Notes under the pieces: model-generated
Database searches by the model: none
Seen by the model: the letters and a program-made list of their open reading frames with translations, nothing else
Told to the model about the DNA's origin: nothing
Assembly: GCF_029910215.1 (NCBI RefSeq)
Contig: NZ_CP110396.1
Location: 3,224,001 to 3,288,000, forward strand
Length of the DNA: 64,000 nucleotides
Source of the DNA: Paraburkholderia sp. D15
GTDB taxonomy: Bacteria > Pseudomonadota > Gammaproteobacteria > Burkholderiales > Burkholderiaceae
Direction of reading: 5' to 3'
Shown: piece by piece, positions 26,897-35,258 of the stretch
Layout: each line of letters begins with the position of its first letter
Numbering within the stretch: position 1 is the first letter of the stretch
Made by a program: the position numbers and the translations under genes

Positions 26897-27733
26897 TCAG
26901 TGCGACATCAGCACCGGCAGGCTCATCGAACGCAGCACCGTGCGGGTGGCGCCGCCGAGCACCAGTTCCTGCCAGCGCGCGTGCGCATAGGCGCCCATCA
27001 CCAGCAGATCCGCGCCGAGCCCGGCCGCCTCGGAGAGCAGCATTTCGCCGCTCGACGCGTCCGGCGCGGCTGTCACGTCGCGTATCTCGACGTTGATGCC
27101 GTGCCGCGCGATGACCGTCGCGATACCCGCCGCCGGAATATGCACGCTCGTCTCGCCATGCACGTCGTGCACCGTCACCACCGTGACGCGCGATGCCGCC
27201 TGCATGAAGGGCAGTGCATCGTGGGCGGCCCGCACGGCTTCGCGGCTGCCGTCCCACGCGATCGCCACATGCGTCCCGGCCGTTTCGACGCTGCCCGAAT
27301 GCGGCACCAGCAGCACCGGCCGCCCCGCGGACATCACCAGATGCTCGACGAAATGATCGCCGACGTACGCTTCCGGATCCTGCGGATCGTCCTGCCCGGC
27401 GATGACCAGATCCGCGCAATGCGCGAGACGTGGCACGGCGAAGGTGGCCGGCTGCTCGAGCGCGTGCCATTCGCCGGGCACCTGGGCGCGCTGCAATTCC
27501 GCATGAAAAAGTCTTTCGAGCGCGCCGCGCCGCTCGGCGCGTACCTGTTGATGCGCTTCGAAGTAGCCGGACGTACCCGACATCACGTCGAACGAGCGCG
27601 GATTCGGCGTGTACACCGCGAACACGCCGGTCAGGTGCGCGCCGAAGTGGCGGGCGAGATGCAGCGCGAGTTCGAGCCGCGCATGCGCGCGCGCACTCGT
27701 ATCCAGATGAACGACGATAGTTCTGTAACCCAT
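26897..27733 (-). CDS. Tandem universal stress protein
   Basis: A 278-residue cytoplasmic protein with two UspA folds. The first begins YRTIVVHLDTSARAHARLELAL and the second THVAIAWDGSREAVRAAHDAL (near residue 158), ending with the nucleotide-binding type block DLLVMGAYAHARWQELVLGGATRTVL. The FNR-linked Usp proteins of Pseudomonas and Burkholderia have this tandem form and help survival without oxygen. ATG 27733 is chosen because the fold starts immediately. Upstream on the same strand are an 11-bp repeat array and then a perfect FNR box at 27951-27964. Confidence 0.9.
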   Translation of the reverse strand: MGYRTIVVHLDTSARAHARLELALHLARHFGAHLTGVFAVYTPNPRSFDVMSGTSGYFEAHQQVRAERRGALERLFHAELQRAQVPGEWHALEQPATFAVPRLAHCADLVIAGQDDPQDPEAYVGDHFVEHLVMSAGRPVLLVPHSGSVETAGTHVAIAWDGSREAVRAAHDALPFMQAASRVTVVTVHDVHGETSVHIPAAGIATVIARHGINVEIRDVTAAPDASSGEMLLSEAAGLGADLLVMGAYAHARWQELVLGGATRTVLRSMSLPVLMSH

Positions 27734-27754
27734 GACAAGGCTCCCGAAACGAAC

Positions 27755-27911
27755 GACGAGTAAGCGACGAGTAAGCGACGAATACGCGACAAATGCGCGA
27801 CGAACAAGCGGCGAGTGAGCGAAAAATGCGCGACGCACAGGCAATGAATGCGCGACGGATAAACGGACGAATAAGCGGACGAATAAGCGAAGAGCGAGCG
27901 ACGAACAATGC
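27755..27911. repeat. Degenerate 11-bp tandem repeat, about 14 units
   Basis: Units such as gacgagtaagc (27755-27765 and 27766-27776), gacgaatacgc, gacaaatgcgc and gacgaacaagc continue to about 27911, with two 12-bp units (ggacgaataagc) at 27865-27888. The array fills the space between the FNR box and the universal stress gene start, and would form the 5' leader if transcription starts near the box. Confidence 0.85.
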
Positions 27912-27950
27912 GCATCGCACCGCAGTCTAGAAGCGCGAATCCGTCCGCGC

Positions 27951-27964
27951 TTGATCCAGATCAA
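27951..27964. promoter_or_regulatory. Perfect FNR/ANR box
   Basis: TTGATCCAGATCAA matches all ten fixed positions of TTGAT-N4-ATCAA. It lies just after the oleate hydratase stop (27973 on the minus strand) and 218 bp before the universal stress protein ATG. With fnr 3.5 kb away, direct oxygen-dependent control of the stress gene is likely. Confidence 0.85.
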
Positions 27965-27972
27965 AGATCCGC

Positions 27973-29622
27973 TCAACGATCCCGCAGCGACGAAAACGCC
28001 TGCGCGACCACGCGCGGATCGTGCTGCCCCTTGTAGACCGCCGGCGCCGCGCGGTCGAGATCGAGCAGTGCGTAGGCGGCGTTCTGCGCCGAGCGTACCG
28101 AATACTCGACGGTGAACACCACGTCGTCGGGCAACTCGCAGAACTGGCCGATAAAGGCGAGATTGCGCCAACCCGCCGGCAGCACCTCGGGCCGGTCTCC
28201 CGCCCGGCGCGGCAGGAACTGGCTCGTGATGAACGGCATCATGCACGGGATACAGGTGGCCTGCGCGAGAATGTTCTCCGCTTGCGCGCCGATGTGCAGA
28301 TGACCCAGCAACTCGGTGAGGATGTCGCGGCCGGTGCAGTCCTGCATCGGCTTGCCGACGAAGTCGCCCGGCTCGCCGACGCGCAGACCATAGCCCCACA
28401 ACACCTGCACGTCCGCCGGCTGGCCGATGAAATGCGGCTGATGCGGCAACACGATCGACATCAGCCAGCGCGACTCGGGAAACGTGACGAGGCCGCCTTC
28501 GCCGGGCACGTTGCCGGTCAGATCGCGGATCAGCCGGAACAGCGTGGGGTCGCGCAACGTCACGGTGAACGACAGCCATTTCGATGCCTCCACGTGATCG
28601 GCGAACGCCTCCGGCCGGCCGAACTCGGGCCGCCCTGCGGCGATGTTCTTCCACAGCCGCCACGCGCCGCTGCTGTCCACATCGTTCAGCGGCGCGGGCT
28701 GATCCATGCCGCCCAGGCTCGACGCCGCGGTCATCGAACCGAGCGTGACGAGCACCTTGTCGGCGGCGCCGACGGGTAACTCGAAGCGCCGCTGCGCGGT
28801 TTCGCAGACGAGTGCGCTCACGCGATTCAGGGGCTCGCTGTCGTCCACGCGCAGATCGACGACGCGCGTGTCCGACTCGAAGACGACGCCGTGATCGTCG
28901 AGCCAGCGGCGCAGCGGCAGCACCATCGAATCGTACTGGTTGTAGACCGTGCGCATGATGCCGTGCAACTGGTTGAAGCCCGCCGACATATGGGCGAAGC
29001 GCAGCAGGTAGCGGCGGAATTCGACCGCGCTGTGCCACGGCTGGAACGCGAAGGTCGTGCACCACATCAGCCAGAAGTTGGTCTCGAAGAACGACGCGTC
29101 GAAGTGATCGGCAATGCGGCTCGCGCCGAGCATCGTCTCCGGTTCGATCGACAGGCGGCCGAGCGTGAGCAGATGCTTTTCGGCGAGCCCGTACGCGGGC
29201 GCCGCCTCGCGCCGGCCGTTGCGCACGAGGCGCGAGCTCGACGAGGTGCGGATGGTCTCGTTCCACTCGAAGATTTCCTGGGTGACGCTTTTGCTGTCGT
29301 CGAGCGTGGGGATCGACGAAAACAGGTCGTACGTGCACAGGTATTTGCTTTCGAGCATGCGGCCGCCGCGCACCACGTAGCCGTCTGCGGCGTTGCCGGC
29401 GCCGTCGAGGCTGCCGCCGGGTTTGTCGAGCGCCTCCAGGATCGTGATGTCGCCACCGCGCACGCGCGCGTCGCGGATCAGAAAGGCGGCGGCCGCCATC
29501 GCGGCAATGCCGCCGCCGACCAGATAGAACCGGCTCTCCGATACCTGCGCGTTGGGGGCGGCCGCGAGACCGGCGGTCCGCGCGTGGTGGGCGGTGGCGT
29601 GAAGCGGATGGGGGGCGTGCAT
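27973..29622 (-). CDS. ohyA: Oleate hydratase
   Basis: A 549-residue FAD-dependent hydratase that adds water to the cis-9 double bond of unsaturated fatty acids, giving 10-hydroxy acids and thereby detoxifying membrane-active fats. The FAD-binding motif YLVGGGIAAMAAAAFLIRDA lies near residue 33, followed by ILEALDKPGGSLDGAGNAADG and the GRMLESKYLCTYDLFSSIP block. FAFQPWHSAVEFRRYLLRF and TSQFLPRRAGDRPEVLP are further family signatures, and the C-terminal region carries EYSVRSAQNAAY. ATG 29622 follows AAGGA; upstream in-frame sequence lacks family similarity. Length agrees with the family (about 550-650). Confidence 0.9.
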   Translation of the reverse strand: MHAPHPLHATAHHARTAGLAAAPNAQVSESRFYLVGGGIAAMAAAAFLIRDARVRGGDITILEALDKPGGSLDGAGNAADGYVVRGGRMLESKYLCTYDLFSSIPTLDDSKSVTQEIFEWNETIRTSSSSRLVRNGRREAAPAYGLAEKHLLTLGRLSIEPETMLGASRIADHFDASFFETNFWLMWCTTFAFQPWHSAVEFRRYLLRFAHMSAGFNQLHGIMRTVYNQYDSMVLPLRRWLDDHGVVFESDTRVVDLRVDDSEPLNRVSALVCETAQRRFELPVGAADKVLVTLGSMTAASSLGGMDQPAPLNDVDSSGAWRLWKNIAAGRPEFGRPEAFADHVEASKWLSFTVTLRDPTLFRLIRDLTGNVPGEGGLVTFPESRWLMSIVLPHQPHFIGQPADVQVLWGYGLRVGEPGDFVGKPMQDCTGRDILTELLGHLHIGAQAENILAQATCIPCMMPFITSQFLPRRAGDRPEVLPAGWRNLAFIGQFCELPDDVVFTVEYSVRSAQNAAYALLDLDRAAPAVYKGQHDPRVVAQAFSSLRDR

Positions 29623-29940
29623 GGCGGATGTCCTTGGTATGGGCGAGGCGAGACGTCGTGCCGCACCGCGCCTGCAACCGGCCGGTGGATGACTCGGTCG
29701 GGGCAGCCGCGCGGCGGCGGTGTGGCCAACATACGCGCCGCAGTCCGACGCGCGGTTGCGTTGGATCAAGCAACGCTCGCGCCGCGGCGCGCCGCCCGAC
29801 GACATCGGTACAAGGGTTGACGGCAGGTGCGTTCGCCCGCCCTGGCGGCGGGCGCGGATTGGTATAAAGTGAATCGGTGACTGCCGTGCGGTGCATGCGT
29901 GTCGCGCCGCTGCTTCCTTCTTCGAGGAGCTGCCGCCAGG
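29623..29940. other. Divergent promoter region, oleate hydratase / cbpA
   Basis: A 318-bp stretch without a supported gene. It contains a perfect 8-bp inverted repeat (arms 29834-29841 and 29847-29854, loop 5) and a TATAAA at 29863-29868, 77 bp before the cbpA ATG. TTGATCC (minus strand, near 29768) is only half of an FNR box. No heat-shock promoter was convincingly found. Confidence 0.5.
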
Positions 29941-30969
29941 ATGAAATACAAGGACTATTACCAGGTGCTCGGTCTCGCGCGCGAGGCGTCCCAGGACGAC
30001 ATCAAGCGCTCGTACCGCAAGCTCGCGCGCAAGTACCATCCGGACGTCAGCAAGGAGACCGACGCCGAGGACCGCTTCAAGGAACTCGGCGAGGCGTACG
30101 ACGTGCTGAAGGACCCGGAGAAGCGTGCGGCCTACGACCGCATGGGCAGCGGATGGCGCAACGGCGAGGAATTCCAGCCGCCGCCGAACTGGGACGAGGG
30201 CTTCGAATTCCGCGGCGCGGGTGGCGGTGCTCCGGGTGGCTCAGGTGGCCCGGGCGGTCCGGGTTACGAGGGCGATCCGCGCGCCCAGGCCGATCTGCAC
30301 GACTTCTTCGAGCAGATGTTCGGCGGCGCGCGCGGCCAGCATGGCGCGCAAGGGCCGCATGCCGCGGGCCACGGCGCGCATGCACGGCAGCAACCGTTCG
30401 ATCTGCGCGGCGAGGATCATCACGCGAAAGTGCTGATCGATCTCGAGGACGCGTATCGCGGCGCGCAGCGTTCCATTTCCCTGCAGGTGCCGGTCGTCGA
30501 TGCGCAAGGCCACGTCTCGCTCGACACCCGCACGCTCGACGTGTCGATACCGAAGGGCATCCGCGCGGGTCAGCATCTGCGTCTGGCGGGGCAAGGCGGG
30601 CCGGGCAGCTCGCCTGACCGCGCCGGCGATCTGTATCTGGAGATCGGTTTTCGCGAGCATCCGCGCTTTCGCGTCGATGGCCGCGATGTCTCGCTCGATC
30701 TGCCGGTCGCCCCATGGGAAGCGGCGCTCGGCGCGCAGGTGACGGTACCGATCGTCGACGCCTCGGTGGAGATGACGGTGCCGCCCAATTCGGCCAACGG
30801 ACGGCGCCTCAGGCTGCGTGGCAAGGGCATTCCCGGCAATCCGGCGGGCGACCTGTACGTGGTGCTCAATCTCGTGCTGCCGCCGGCCGACACCGACGCC
30901 GCGAAGGCCGCTTACGACACCATGCGGCGATCCTTCCATTTCGATCCGCGCGCGCATCTGAACGGATGA
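29941..30969 (+). CDS. cbpA: DnaJ-class co-chaperone CbpA
   Basis: A 342-residue J-domain protein. The J domain occupies residues 1-70 (YYQVLGLAREASQDDIKRSY, HPD within KYHPDVSKE), followed by a Gly-rich linker (residues about 90-115 and 125-150) and two C-terminal substrate-binding beta domains (IDLEDAYRGAQRSISL, then GKGIPGNPAGDLYVVLN). There is no zinc-finger region, which separates it from DnaJ and makes it CbpA-like, a DnaK partner that can also bind curved DNA. The ATG at 29941 starts the J domain exactly; 14 upstream residues are possible but unsupported. It overlaps cbpM by 4 bp. Confidence 0.92.
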   Translation: MKYKDYYQVLGLAREASQDDIKRSYRKLARKYHPDVSKETDAEDRFKELGEAYDVLKDPEKRAAYDRMGSGWRNGEEFQPPPNWDEGFEFRGAGGGAPGGSGGPGGPGYEGDPRAQADLHDFFEQMFGGARGQHGAQGPHAAGHGAHARQQPFDLRGEDHHAKVLIDLEDAYRGAQRSISLQVPVVDAQGHVSLDTRTLDVSIPKGIRAGQHLRLAGQGGPGSSPDRAGDLYLEIGFREHPRFRVDGRDVSLDLPVAPWEAALGAQVTVPIVDASVEMTVPPNSANGRRLRLRGKGIPGNPAGDLYVVLNLVLPPADTDAAKAAYDTMRRSFHFDPRAHLNG

Positions 30970-31304
30970 CCAGGGTGACTATCGTGAAAGAGACCACTAC
31001 GACCACGTATCTCGAAGGCCAGATCGTCGATGAGAACGTCGAGTTCACGCTCGTCGAACTGTGCCGGGCGAGCGGCGCGTCCGCCGAGGAAATGACGCTG
31101 TGGGTATCCGAAGGCGTGTTCGATCCGAGCGGCGAGCGGCCCGAGGACTGGCGCTTCAGCGGCGTCGCGCTGCGGCGCGTGCGCACCGCGCGAAGGCTGG
31201 CGCGCGATCTGCAGATCAATGCGCCGGGTATCGCGCTGGCGCTGGATCTGCTGGACCAGATCGATGCGTTGCAGGCGCGCGTGAGACGGCCGCGCGGCGG
31301 TTGA
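30966..31304 (+). CDS. cbpM: Chaperone modulator CbpM
   Basis: A 112-residue MerR-like protein that binds and inhibits CbpA. Recognisable are the N-terminal FTLVELCRASGASAEEMTLWVSEGVFDPSG block and a long C-terminal helix ending LDLLDQIDALQARVRR. It begins at ATG 30966 within the ATGA that stops cbpA, giving translational coupling, so inhibitor and target are made in proportion. Confidence 0.9.
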   Translation: MTRVTIVKETTTTTYLEGQIVDENVEFTLVELCRASGASAEEMTLWVSEGVFDPSGERPEDWRFSGVALRRVRTARRLARDLQINAPGIALALDLLDQIDALQARVRRPRGG

Positions 31305-31522
31305 TGGCGCGGCAGCCAGGCGGGCGATGGTGCAGGGCCGTGCCGTGCCGAGCCTGTTGCGAGGCTTTGCGCCGCATCAGGTTCCATTAAGGTTTGCTTG
31401 TTAGGCTTGAGCATCGGTTGACGTGCACGGAGCCGCTTCGGTGATCCGGACAGATCGTTTCGTCTGGAGCGAACGGTTGTGCGCGCAACGTCGGCTGCTT
31501 TCCGCTTTCCGGGCACGCTCGC

Positions 31523-31876
31523 ATGAAGCTTTCCACTACCATCCGGCTGCGCGCCTATCTGGTGACGGCGTCGCTTTCGGCCGTCGCGATCCAGATCGGC
31601 GTACTGGCGTCGATCTTCGTGTTCGGCGTGCCGGAGTCATGGTTTCAGACGGTACATTTCCGGCTCGCGGCGGCGGGCGCCATCGGCATGATGGTGCTGA
31701 TCTCGGCGGCGATCTCGCATGCCGCGTTCCGTTCGGCGGTCGCGCGGCATTACGCGATTCACGATGAAACGCGTCCCGGTGCTTTCCGCGTGTCGGACGA
31801 ATGCCCGTTGCGGGCATTCGTCATACTTCATCTGCGGATGACGGGCGTGAGCGCCACGGCGGGCACGCCGCAGTGA
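31523..31876 (+). CDS. Small two-helix membrane protein, possibly shorter than annotated
   Basis: A 117-residue frame with two hydrophobic segments (about residues 10-34 LRAYLVTASLSAVAIQIGV and 46-66 LAAAGAIGMMVLISAAISHAA). No family is recognised. The C-terminal 26 residues are read through a perfect 12-bp hairpin at 31796-31822, which is more typical of a terminator than of coding sequence; the biological end may be earlier. No strong ribosome-binding site precedes ATG 31523. The 218 bp before it (31305-31522) hold nothing I can identify. Confidence 0.45.
   Translation: MKLSTTIRLRAYLVTASLSAVAIQIGVLASIFVFGVPESWFQTVHFRLAAAGAIGMMVLISAAISHAAFRSAVARHYAIHDETRPGAFRVSDECPLRAFVILHLRMTGVSATAGTPQ
31796..31822. 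terminator. Perfect 12-bp hairpin between convergent genes
   Basis: GACGAATGCCCG (31796-31807) and CGGGCATTCGTC (31811-31822) pair perfectly around TTG. It lies between the small membrane-protein frame and the convergent monooxygenase gene (ends 31910), inside the 3' part of that frame. No T-run follows, so terminator function is inferred. Confidence 0.5.
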
Positions 31877-31909
31877 TGCGGCAATGACGCGCGCTCAAAG
31901 CGCGGCGCT

Positions 31910-33322
31910 TTATAGCGCGGCGGTCAGCGTTTCCGTTTCCGTTCGCGCCAGCGCATGCCGGTTCACCGGGCGCGGCAGGCCAAGATTCTCGCGCAGCGTG
32001 CGGCCCTCGTACTCGCTTCTGAACAGGCCGCGTCGGCGCAATTCCGGCACCACGTGGTCCGCGAATTCGCTCAAACCACCCGGCAGCCACGGCGACATGA
32101 TGTTGAAACCGTCCGCGCCTTCTTCCTCGAACCACTGCTGCAACTGATCCGCGATGCTCCGCGGTGTGCCGACCACCTGCTGATGCCCGCGCGCGCCGGC
32201 AATGCGCAGATACAGCTGGCGAATCGTCAGGTTTTCGCGCCGCGCGAGATCGAGCAGCAGACGTTGCCGGCTCTTGCCGCCGTTGGTCTCGGGCAGATCG
32301 GGAACGGGGCCGTCGAGCGGATAGCCGGACAGATCGACGCCGCCCGACATGTTCGACAGCAGGTTCAAGCCGACCGTCGGATGAATCAGGTTCTGCAATG
32401 TGTCGAATTTCTCGCGCGCCTCTTCCTCGGTTCTGCCGATCACCGGGAAGATGCCGGGCATGATCTTCAGATGGTCCGGGTGCCGTCCGTAACGCGCGAG
32501 GCGGCTCTTGATGTCGCGATAGAAGGTCTGCGCTTCCTCGAGCGTCTGGTGCGCGACGAAGATCACCTCGGCGGTTTGCGCGGCGAGTTCCTTGCCGGCC
32601 TCCGACGCGCCGGCTTGCACCACCACCGGCGAGCCTTGCGGCGAGCGCGCGACGTTCAACGGTCCGCGCACCTTGAAATGCTTGCCGCGATGATTGAGCA
32701 CATGCAGCTTGCCGGCATCGAAGTACACGCCGCTCTGCTTGTCGCGCAGGAAAGCGTCGTCCTCCCAGCTGTCCCACAGGCCCGTGACCACGTCGTGGAA
32801 TTCTTTCGCGCGCTCATAGCGCACCGCGTGATCGGGATGCTGCTCGAAGCTGAAATTCAGCGCCTCGGCTTCCGTGCTCGATGTCACCAGGTTCCAGCCC
32901 GAGCGTCCACCGCTCAGATGGTCGAGCGACGCGAATTTGCGCGCGAGGTTGTACGGCTCGTTGAAGGTCGTGGAAACGGTGGCGATCAACCCGATGTGGC
33001 GTGTCACCACCGAAAGCGCGGACAGCAGCGTCAACGGTTCGAAGTGATCCGCGCGCGCGGTACGCGAGAGCGACGCGAGATTGTTGTCGCGCACGCTGAC
33101 GCTGTCGGCGAAGAAGATCGTGTCGAACTTCGCCGCTTCCGCGATGCGCGCGACCTGCGCATAGTGTTCGAAGTTCAGGCCACCGTCGGCCTGCGCATCG
33201 GGGTGGCGCCACGCGGCGATATGGTGGCCGGTTTCCATCAGGAACGCGCCTAGCTTGATCTGGCGCTTGGATTGTTGCTTGGCTTGCTGCTTGGCTTGCG
33301 TTTGCGGGATGTGCTCGCTCAT
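31910..33322 (-). CDS. LLM-family flavin monooxygenase (NtaA/SnaA/DszA type), copy 1
   Basis: A 470-residue FMNH2-dependent monooxygenase of the bacterial-luciferase fold, the group that includes nitrilotriacetate monooxygenase NtaA and dibenzothiophene sulfone monooxygenase DszA. After a Lys/Gln repeat N-terminus (residues 8-22) the barrel begins IKLGAFLMETGHHIAAWRHP; other signatures are ARKFASLDHLSGGRSGWNLVTS (near 130) and RGPLNVARSPQGSPVVVQAG (near 225). It is the last gene of an ABC uptake operon for a sulfonate-like compound, 61 bp after the ATPase gene, so it probably oxidises the imported substrate to release sulfite. A close paralogue is encoded at 57.5-58.9 kb. Confidence 0.9.
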   Translation of the reverse strand: MSEHIPQTQAKQQAKQQSKRQIKLGAFLMETGHHIAAWRHPDAQADGGLNFEHYAQVARIAEAAKFDTIFFADSVSVRDNNLASLSRTARADHFEPLTLLSALSVVTRHIGLIATVSTTFNEPYNLARKFASLDHLSGGRSGWNLVTSSTEAEALNFSFEQHPDHAVRYERAKEFHDVVTGLWDSWEDDAFLRDKQSGVYFDAGKLHVLNHRGKHFKVRGPLNVARSPQGSPVVVQAGASEAGKELAAQTAEVIFVAHQTLEEAQTFYRDIKSRLARYGRHPDHLKIMPGIFPVIGRTEEEAREKFDTLQNLIHPTVGLNLLSNMSGGVDLSGYPLDGPVPDLPETNGGKSRQRLLLDLARRENLTIRQLYLRIAGARGHQQVVGTPRSIADQLQQWFEEEGADGFNIMSPWLPGGLSEFADHVVPELRRRGLFRSEYEGRTLRENLGLPRPVNRHALARTETETLTAAL

Positions 33323-33383
33323 CGTGTGCTCCGGGTAGTCGGGCTAATCTGTGGACTGCGGGTTGGGCGGCAAGCCGTACGCG

Positions 33384-34256
33384 TCACCATGCAAGGCGCC
33401 ATTCGGTGATCGGCGGATGCGCGACACGGGGTCCGTGTGCTGGCATGCCGCCGTCGCGCCGATCGGGCGGTTCGTCGATGTTTTCGCTCGCGTGGCCGGC
33501 TGCGCCGAAGTCGGCCACGATCTCGTCGCGCAGCTGGATAAAGCGCGCATCGCCGCGATCGCGCGGCCTCGGCAAGCCGATCTCCACGATGCGCTTGATA
33601 CGGCCCGGACGCGGCGCCATCGTCACGACCCGGTCGCCAAGGTAGACCGCTTCGTCGACGTCGTGCGTGACGAGGATCATCGTGATGCGCTCCTGTTCCC
33701 AGATCCGCTGCAGTTCGTTTTGCAGACGGCCACGCGTGATCGCGTCGAGCGCGCCGAACGGCTCGTCGAGCAACAGCACGCGCGGCCGGTTCACGAGTCC
33801 GCGCGCAATCGCGACCCGCTGCGCCATGCCGCCGGACAGTTGATGCGGGTACGCGTTCTCGAAGCCCGCAAGGCCGACCAGCGCGATATGGTCGGCGACC
33901 GCATCGCGCTTCTGACGCGCGGAGAGCGGCGCGTTGCGCAGCGCCGCCAGAATGTTCTGCGACGCGGTGAGCCACGGAAACAGCCGGTGATCCTGAAACA
34001 CGATGCCGCGTTGCAGGGACGTGTCGCGCACCCGCTCGCCGGCCACGCGGATTTCGCCGCTGTAGTCGGTATCGAGACCGGCGATCAGTCGCAGCAGCGT
34101 CGACTTGCCGCAGCCGCTCGCGCCGAGCACGCTGACGAATTCGCCGGGACGCACATGCAGCGTGATGTCGTCGAGCACGTCGAGCGCGGCGCCGCGCTGA
34201 CGGTAGCGCTTGCGCACGTTGAGGATGTCGAGGCCTTCGGAAACAACGCTGCTCAT
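33384..34256 (-). CDS. ABC transporter ATPase, sulfonate/taurine type
   Basis: A 290-residue ATP-binding subunit. Walker A is GASGCGKSTLLRLI (near residue 45), the signature LSGGMAQRVAIARGL (near 138), and Walker B LLLDEPFGALDAITR (near 160), with the switch His in ILVTHDVDEAV. It resembles SsuB/TauB. It overlaps the upstream permease by 4 bp and serves the two permeases and binding protein upstream. Confidence 0.93.
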   Translation of the reverse strand: MSSVVSEGLDILNVRKRYRQRGAALDVLDDITLHVRPGEFVSVLGASGCGKSTLLRLIAGLDTDYSGEIRVAGERVRDTSLQRGIVFQDHRLFPWLTASQNILAALRNAPLSARQKRDAVADHIALVGLAGFENAYPHQLSGGMAQRVAIARGLVNRPRVLLLDEPFGALDAITRGRLQNELQRIWEQERITMILVTHDVDEAVYLGDRVVTMAPRPGRIKRIVEIGLPRPRDRGDARFIQLRDEIVADFGAAGHASENIDEPPDRRDGGMPAHGPRVAHPPITEWRLAW

Positions 34257-35227
34257 GAGTGCGGTCCTGTGGGTGGGGTGAGGTAAAAGGCGCTACGAAA
34301 CACCGCGCGCTCGACGGCACGCGCGATCGCATTGAGCGCCCAGCCCGTCGCACCGACGACGATGATCCCGAACAGCACCAGATCCATCCTGAACTGCTCG
34401 CTGCCGTCGATCAGCGTATTGCCGATGCCGCTGCCCGCGACCAGCAGATACTCGGCGCCGAGCGTGGCGAGCCACGAATAGATCAGCGCGAGATACACGC
34501 CCGTGAAAATCGAAGGCAGCGCGGCCGGCAGAATCACGTGCGCGATCAATTGAACGCGCGAGTAGCGGAACGCGCGCGCGACTTCGATATAGGCGCGCGG
34601 CACCGCGTGAATGCCGTCGCAGGTGTGCGCGGCGACCGGCAGCAGCGCGGCGAGCGACAGGAACACGACCTTGGCCGCGTCGCCGAGACCGAACCAGACG
34701 GAGATCAGCGGAATCCACGCGAACAGCGAGATCTGCTTGAACGTATCGAAGCTGGGACCGACCATGCGTCGCGCGATCCGCGAAAAACCGAGCAGGCTGC
34801 CGAGCAGCAGACCCGCGATGGAGCCGATCGCGAAACCGCTCGCCTCGCGCGCCAGCGAAGCGGACATCGCCCGCAGCAGCGCGCCGCTCGCGATCTGCTG
34901 CCAGCCGGTGTGCATGACGTCGAGCGGGCTGACGAGCAGGCCGCTTTTGACGAGATGCAAGCCCGAAATGAGCGACCAGAGCGCGACCGCCACGAGCGGC
35001 AGCACGGCGCCTCGCCATGCGCCGCCGCGGTGCGTCGTGGTGGTGGTCGCGGCGGTGTGTTCCGGCGTGGACGCGGCGGTGCGCCTGTCGCGGCCGAACC
35101 CGGTTAACCGCGCAAGCCAGCGTGGTCGCGCGCGTTGCGCCGGCGCCTCGCAACTGCACGGCGGCGGACCCTTGCGTGTCGAAGGCCGGCGAGGCGGCCG
35201 GGCGGGGGGAGTCGAAAGAAGCGTCAT
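34253..35227 (-). CDS. ABC transporter permease, sulfonate/taurine type (second)
   Basis: A 324-residue inner-membrane permease with about six transmembrane segments after a long (about 75-residue) Pro/Arg/Thr-rich cytoplasmic N-terminus that includes a Thr-repeat. The EAA loop is visible as IEVARAFRYSRVQLIAHVIL PAALP near residue 205, which docks the ATPase. It is similar in type to the other permease gene just upstream, so the transporter may be a heterodimer. It starts 31 bp after that gene's stop. Confidence 0.9.
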   Translation of the reverse strand: MTLLSTPPARPPRRPSTRKGPPPCSCEAPAQRARPRWLARLTGFGRDRRTAASTPEHTAATTTTTHRGGAWRGAVLPLVAVALWSLISGLHLVKSGLLVSPLDVMHTGWQQIASGALLRAMSASLAREASGFAIGSIAGLLLGSLLGFSRIARRMVGPSFDTFKQISLFAWIPLISVWFGLGDAAKVVFLSLAALLPVAAHTCDGIHAVPRAYIEVARAFRYSRVQLIAHVILPAALPSIFTGVYLALIYSWLATLGAEYLLVAGSGIGNTLIDGSEQFRMDLVLFGIIVVGATGWALNAIARAVERAVFRSAFYLTPPTGPHS

Positions 35228-35258
35228 CGCAGAAGATTCCTTTGCCGCTCGGCGGCGT

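Noticed and set aside
27755..27911. CRISPR array
   Set aside because: Units are 11 bp, contiguous and degenerate, with no spacers and no cas genes. The same holds for the 7-, 10-, 12- and 15-bp arrays.
29751..29782. Second FNR box before cbpA
   Set aside because: Only one half-site (TTGATCC) is present; the other half matches at three of five positions, too weak to call.
26897..29896. Single 999-codon minus-strand protein covering universal stress and oleate-hydratase regions
   Set aside because: Only the last 278 codons show a real fold (UspA). The rest is an out-of-frame reading of oleate hydratase and of the 11-bp repeat array.
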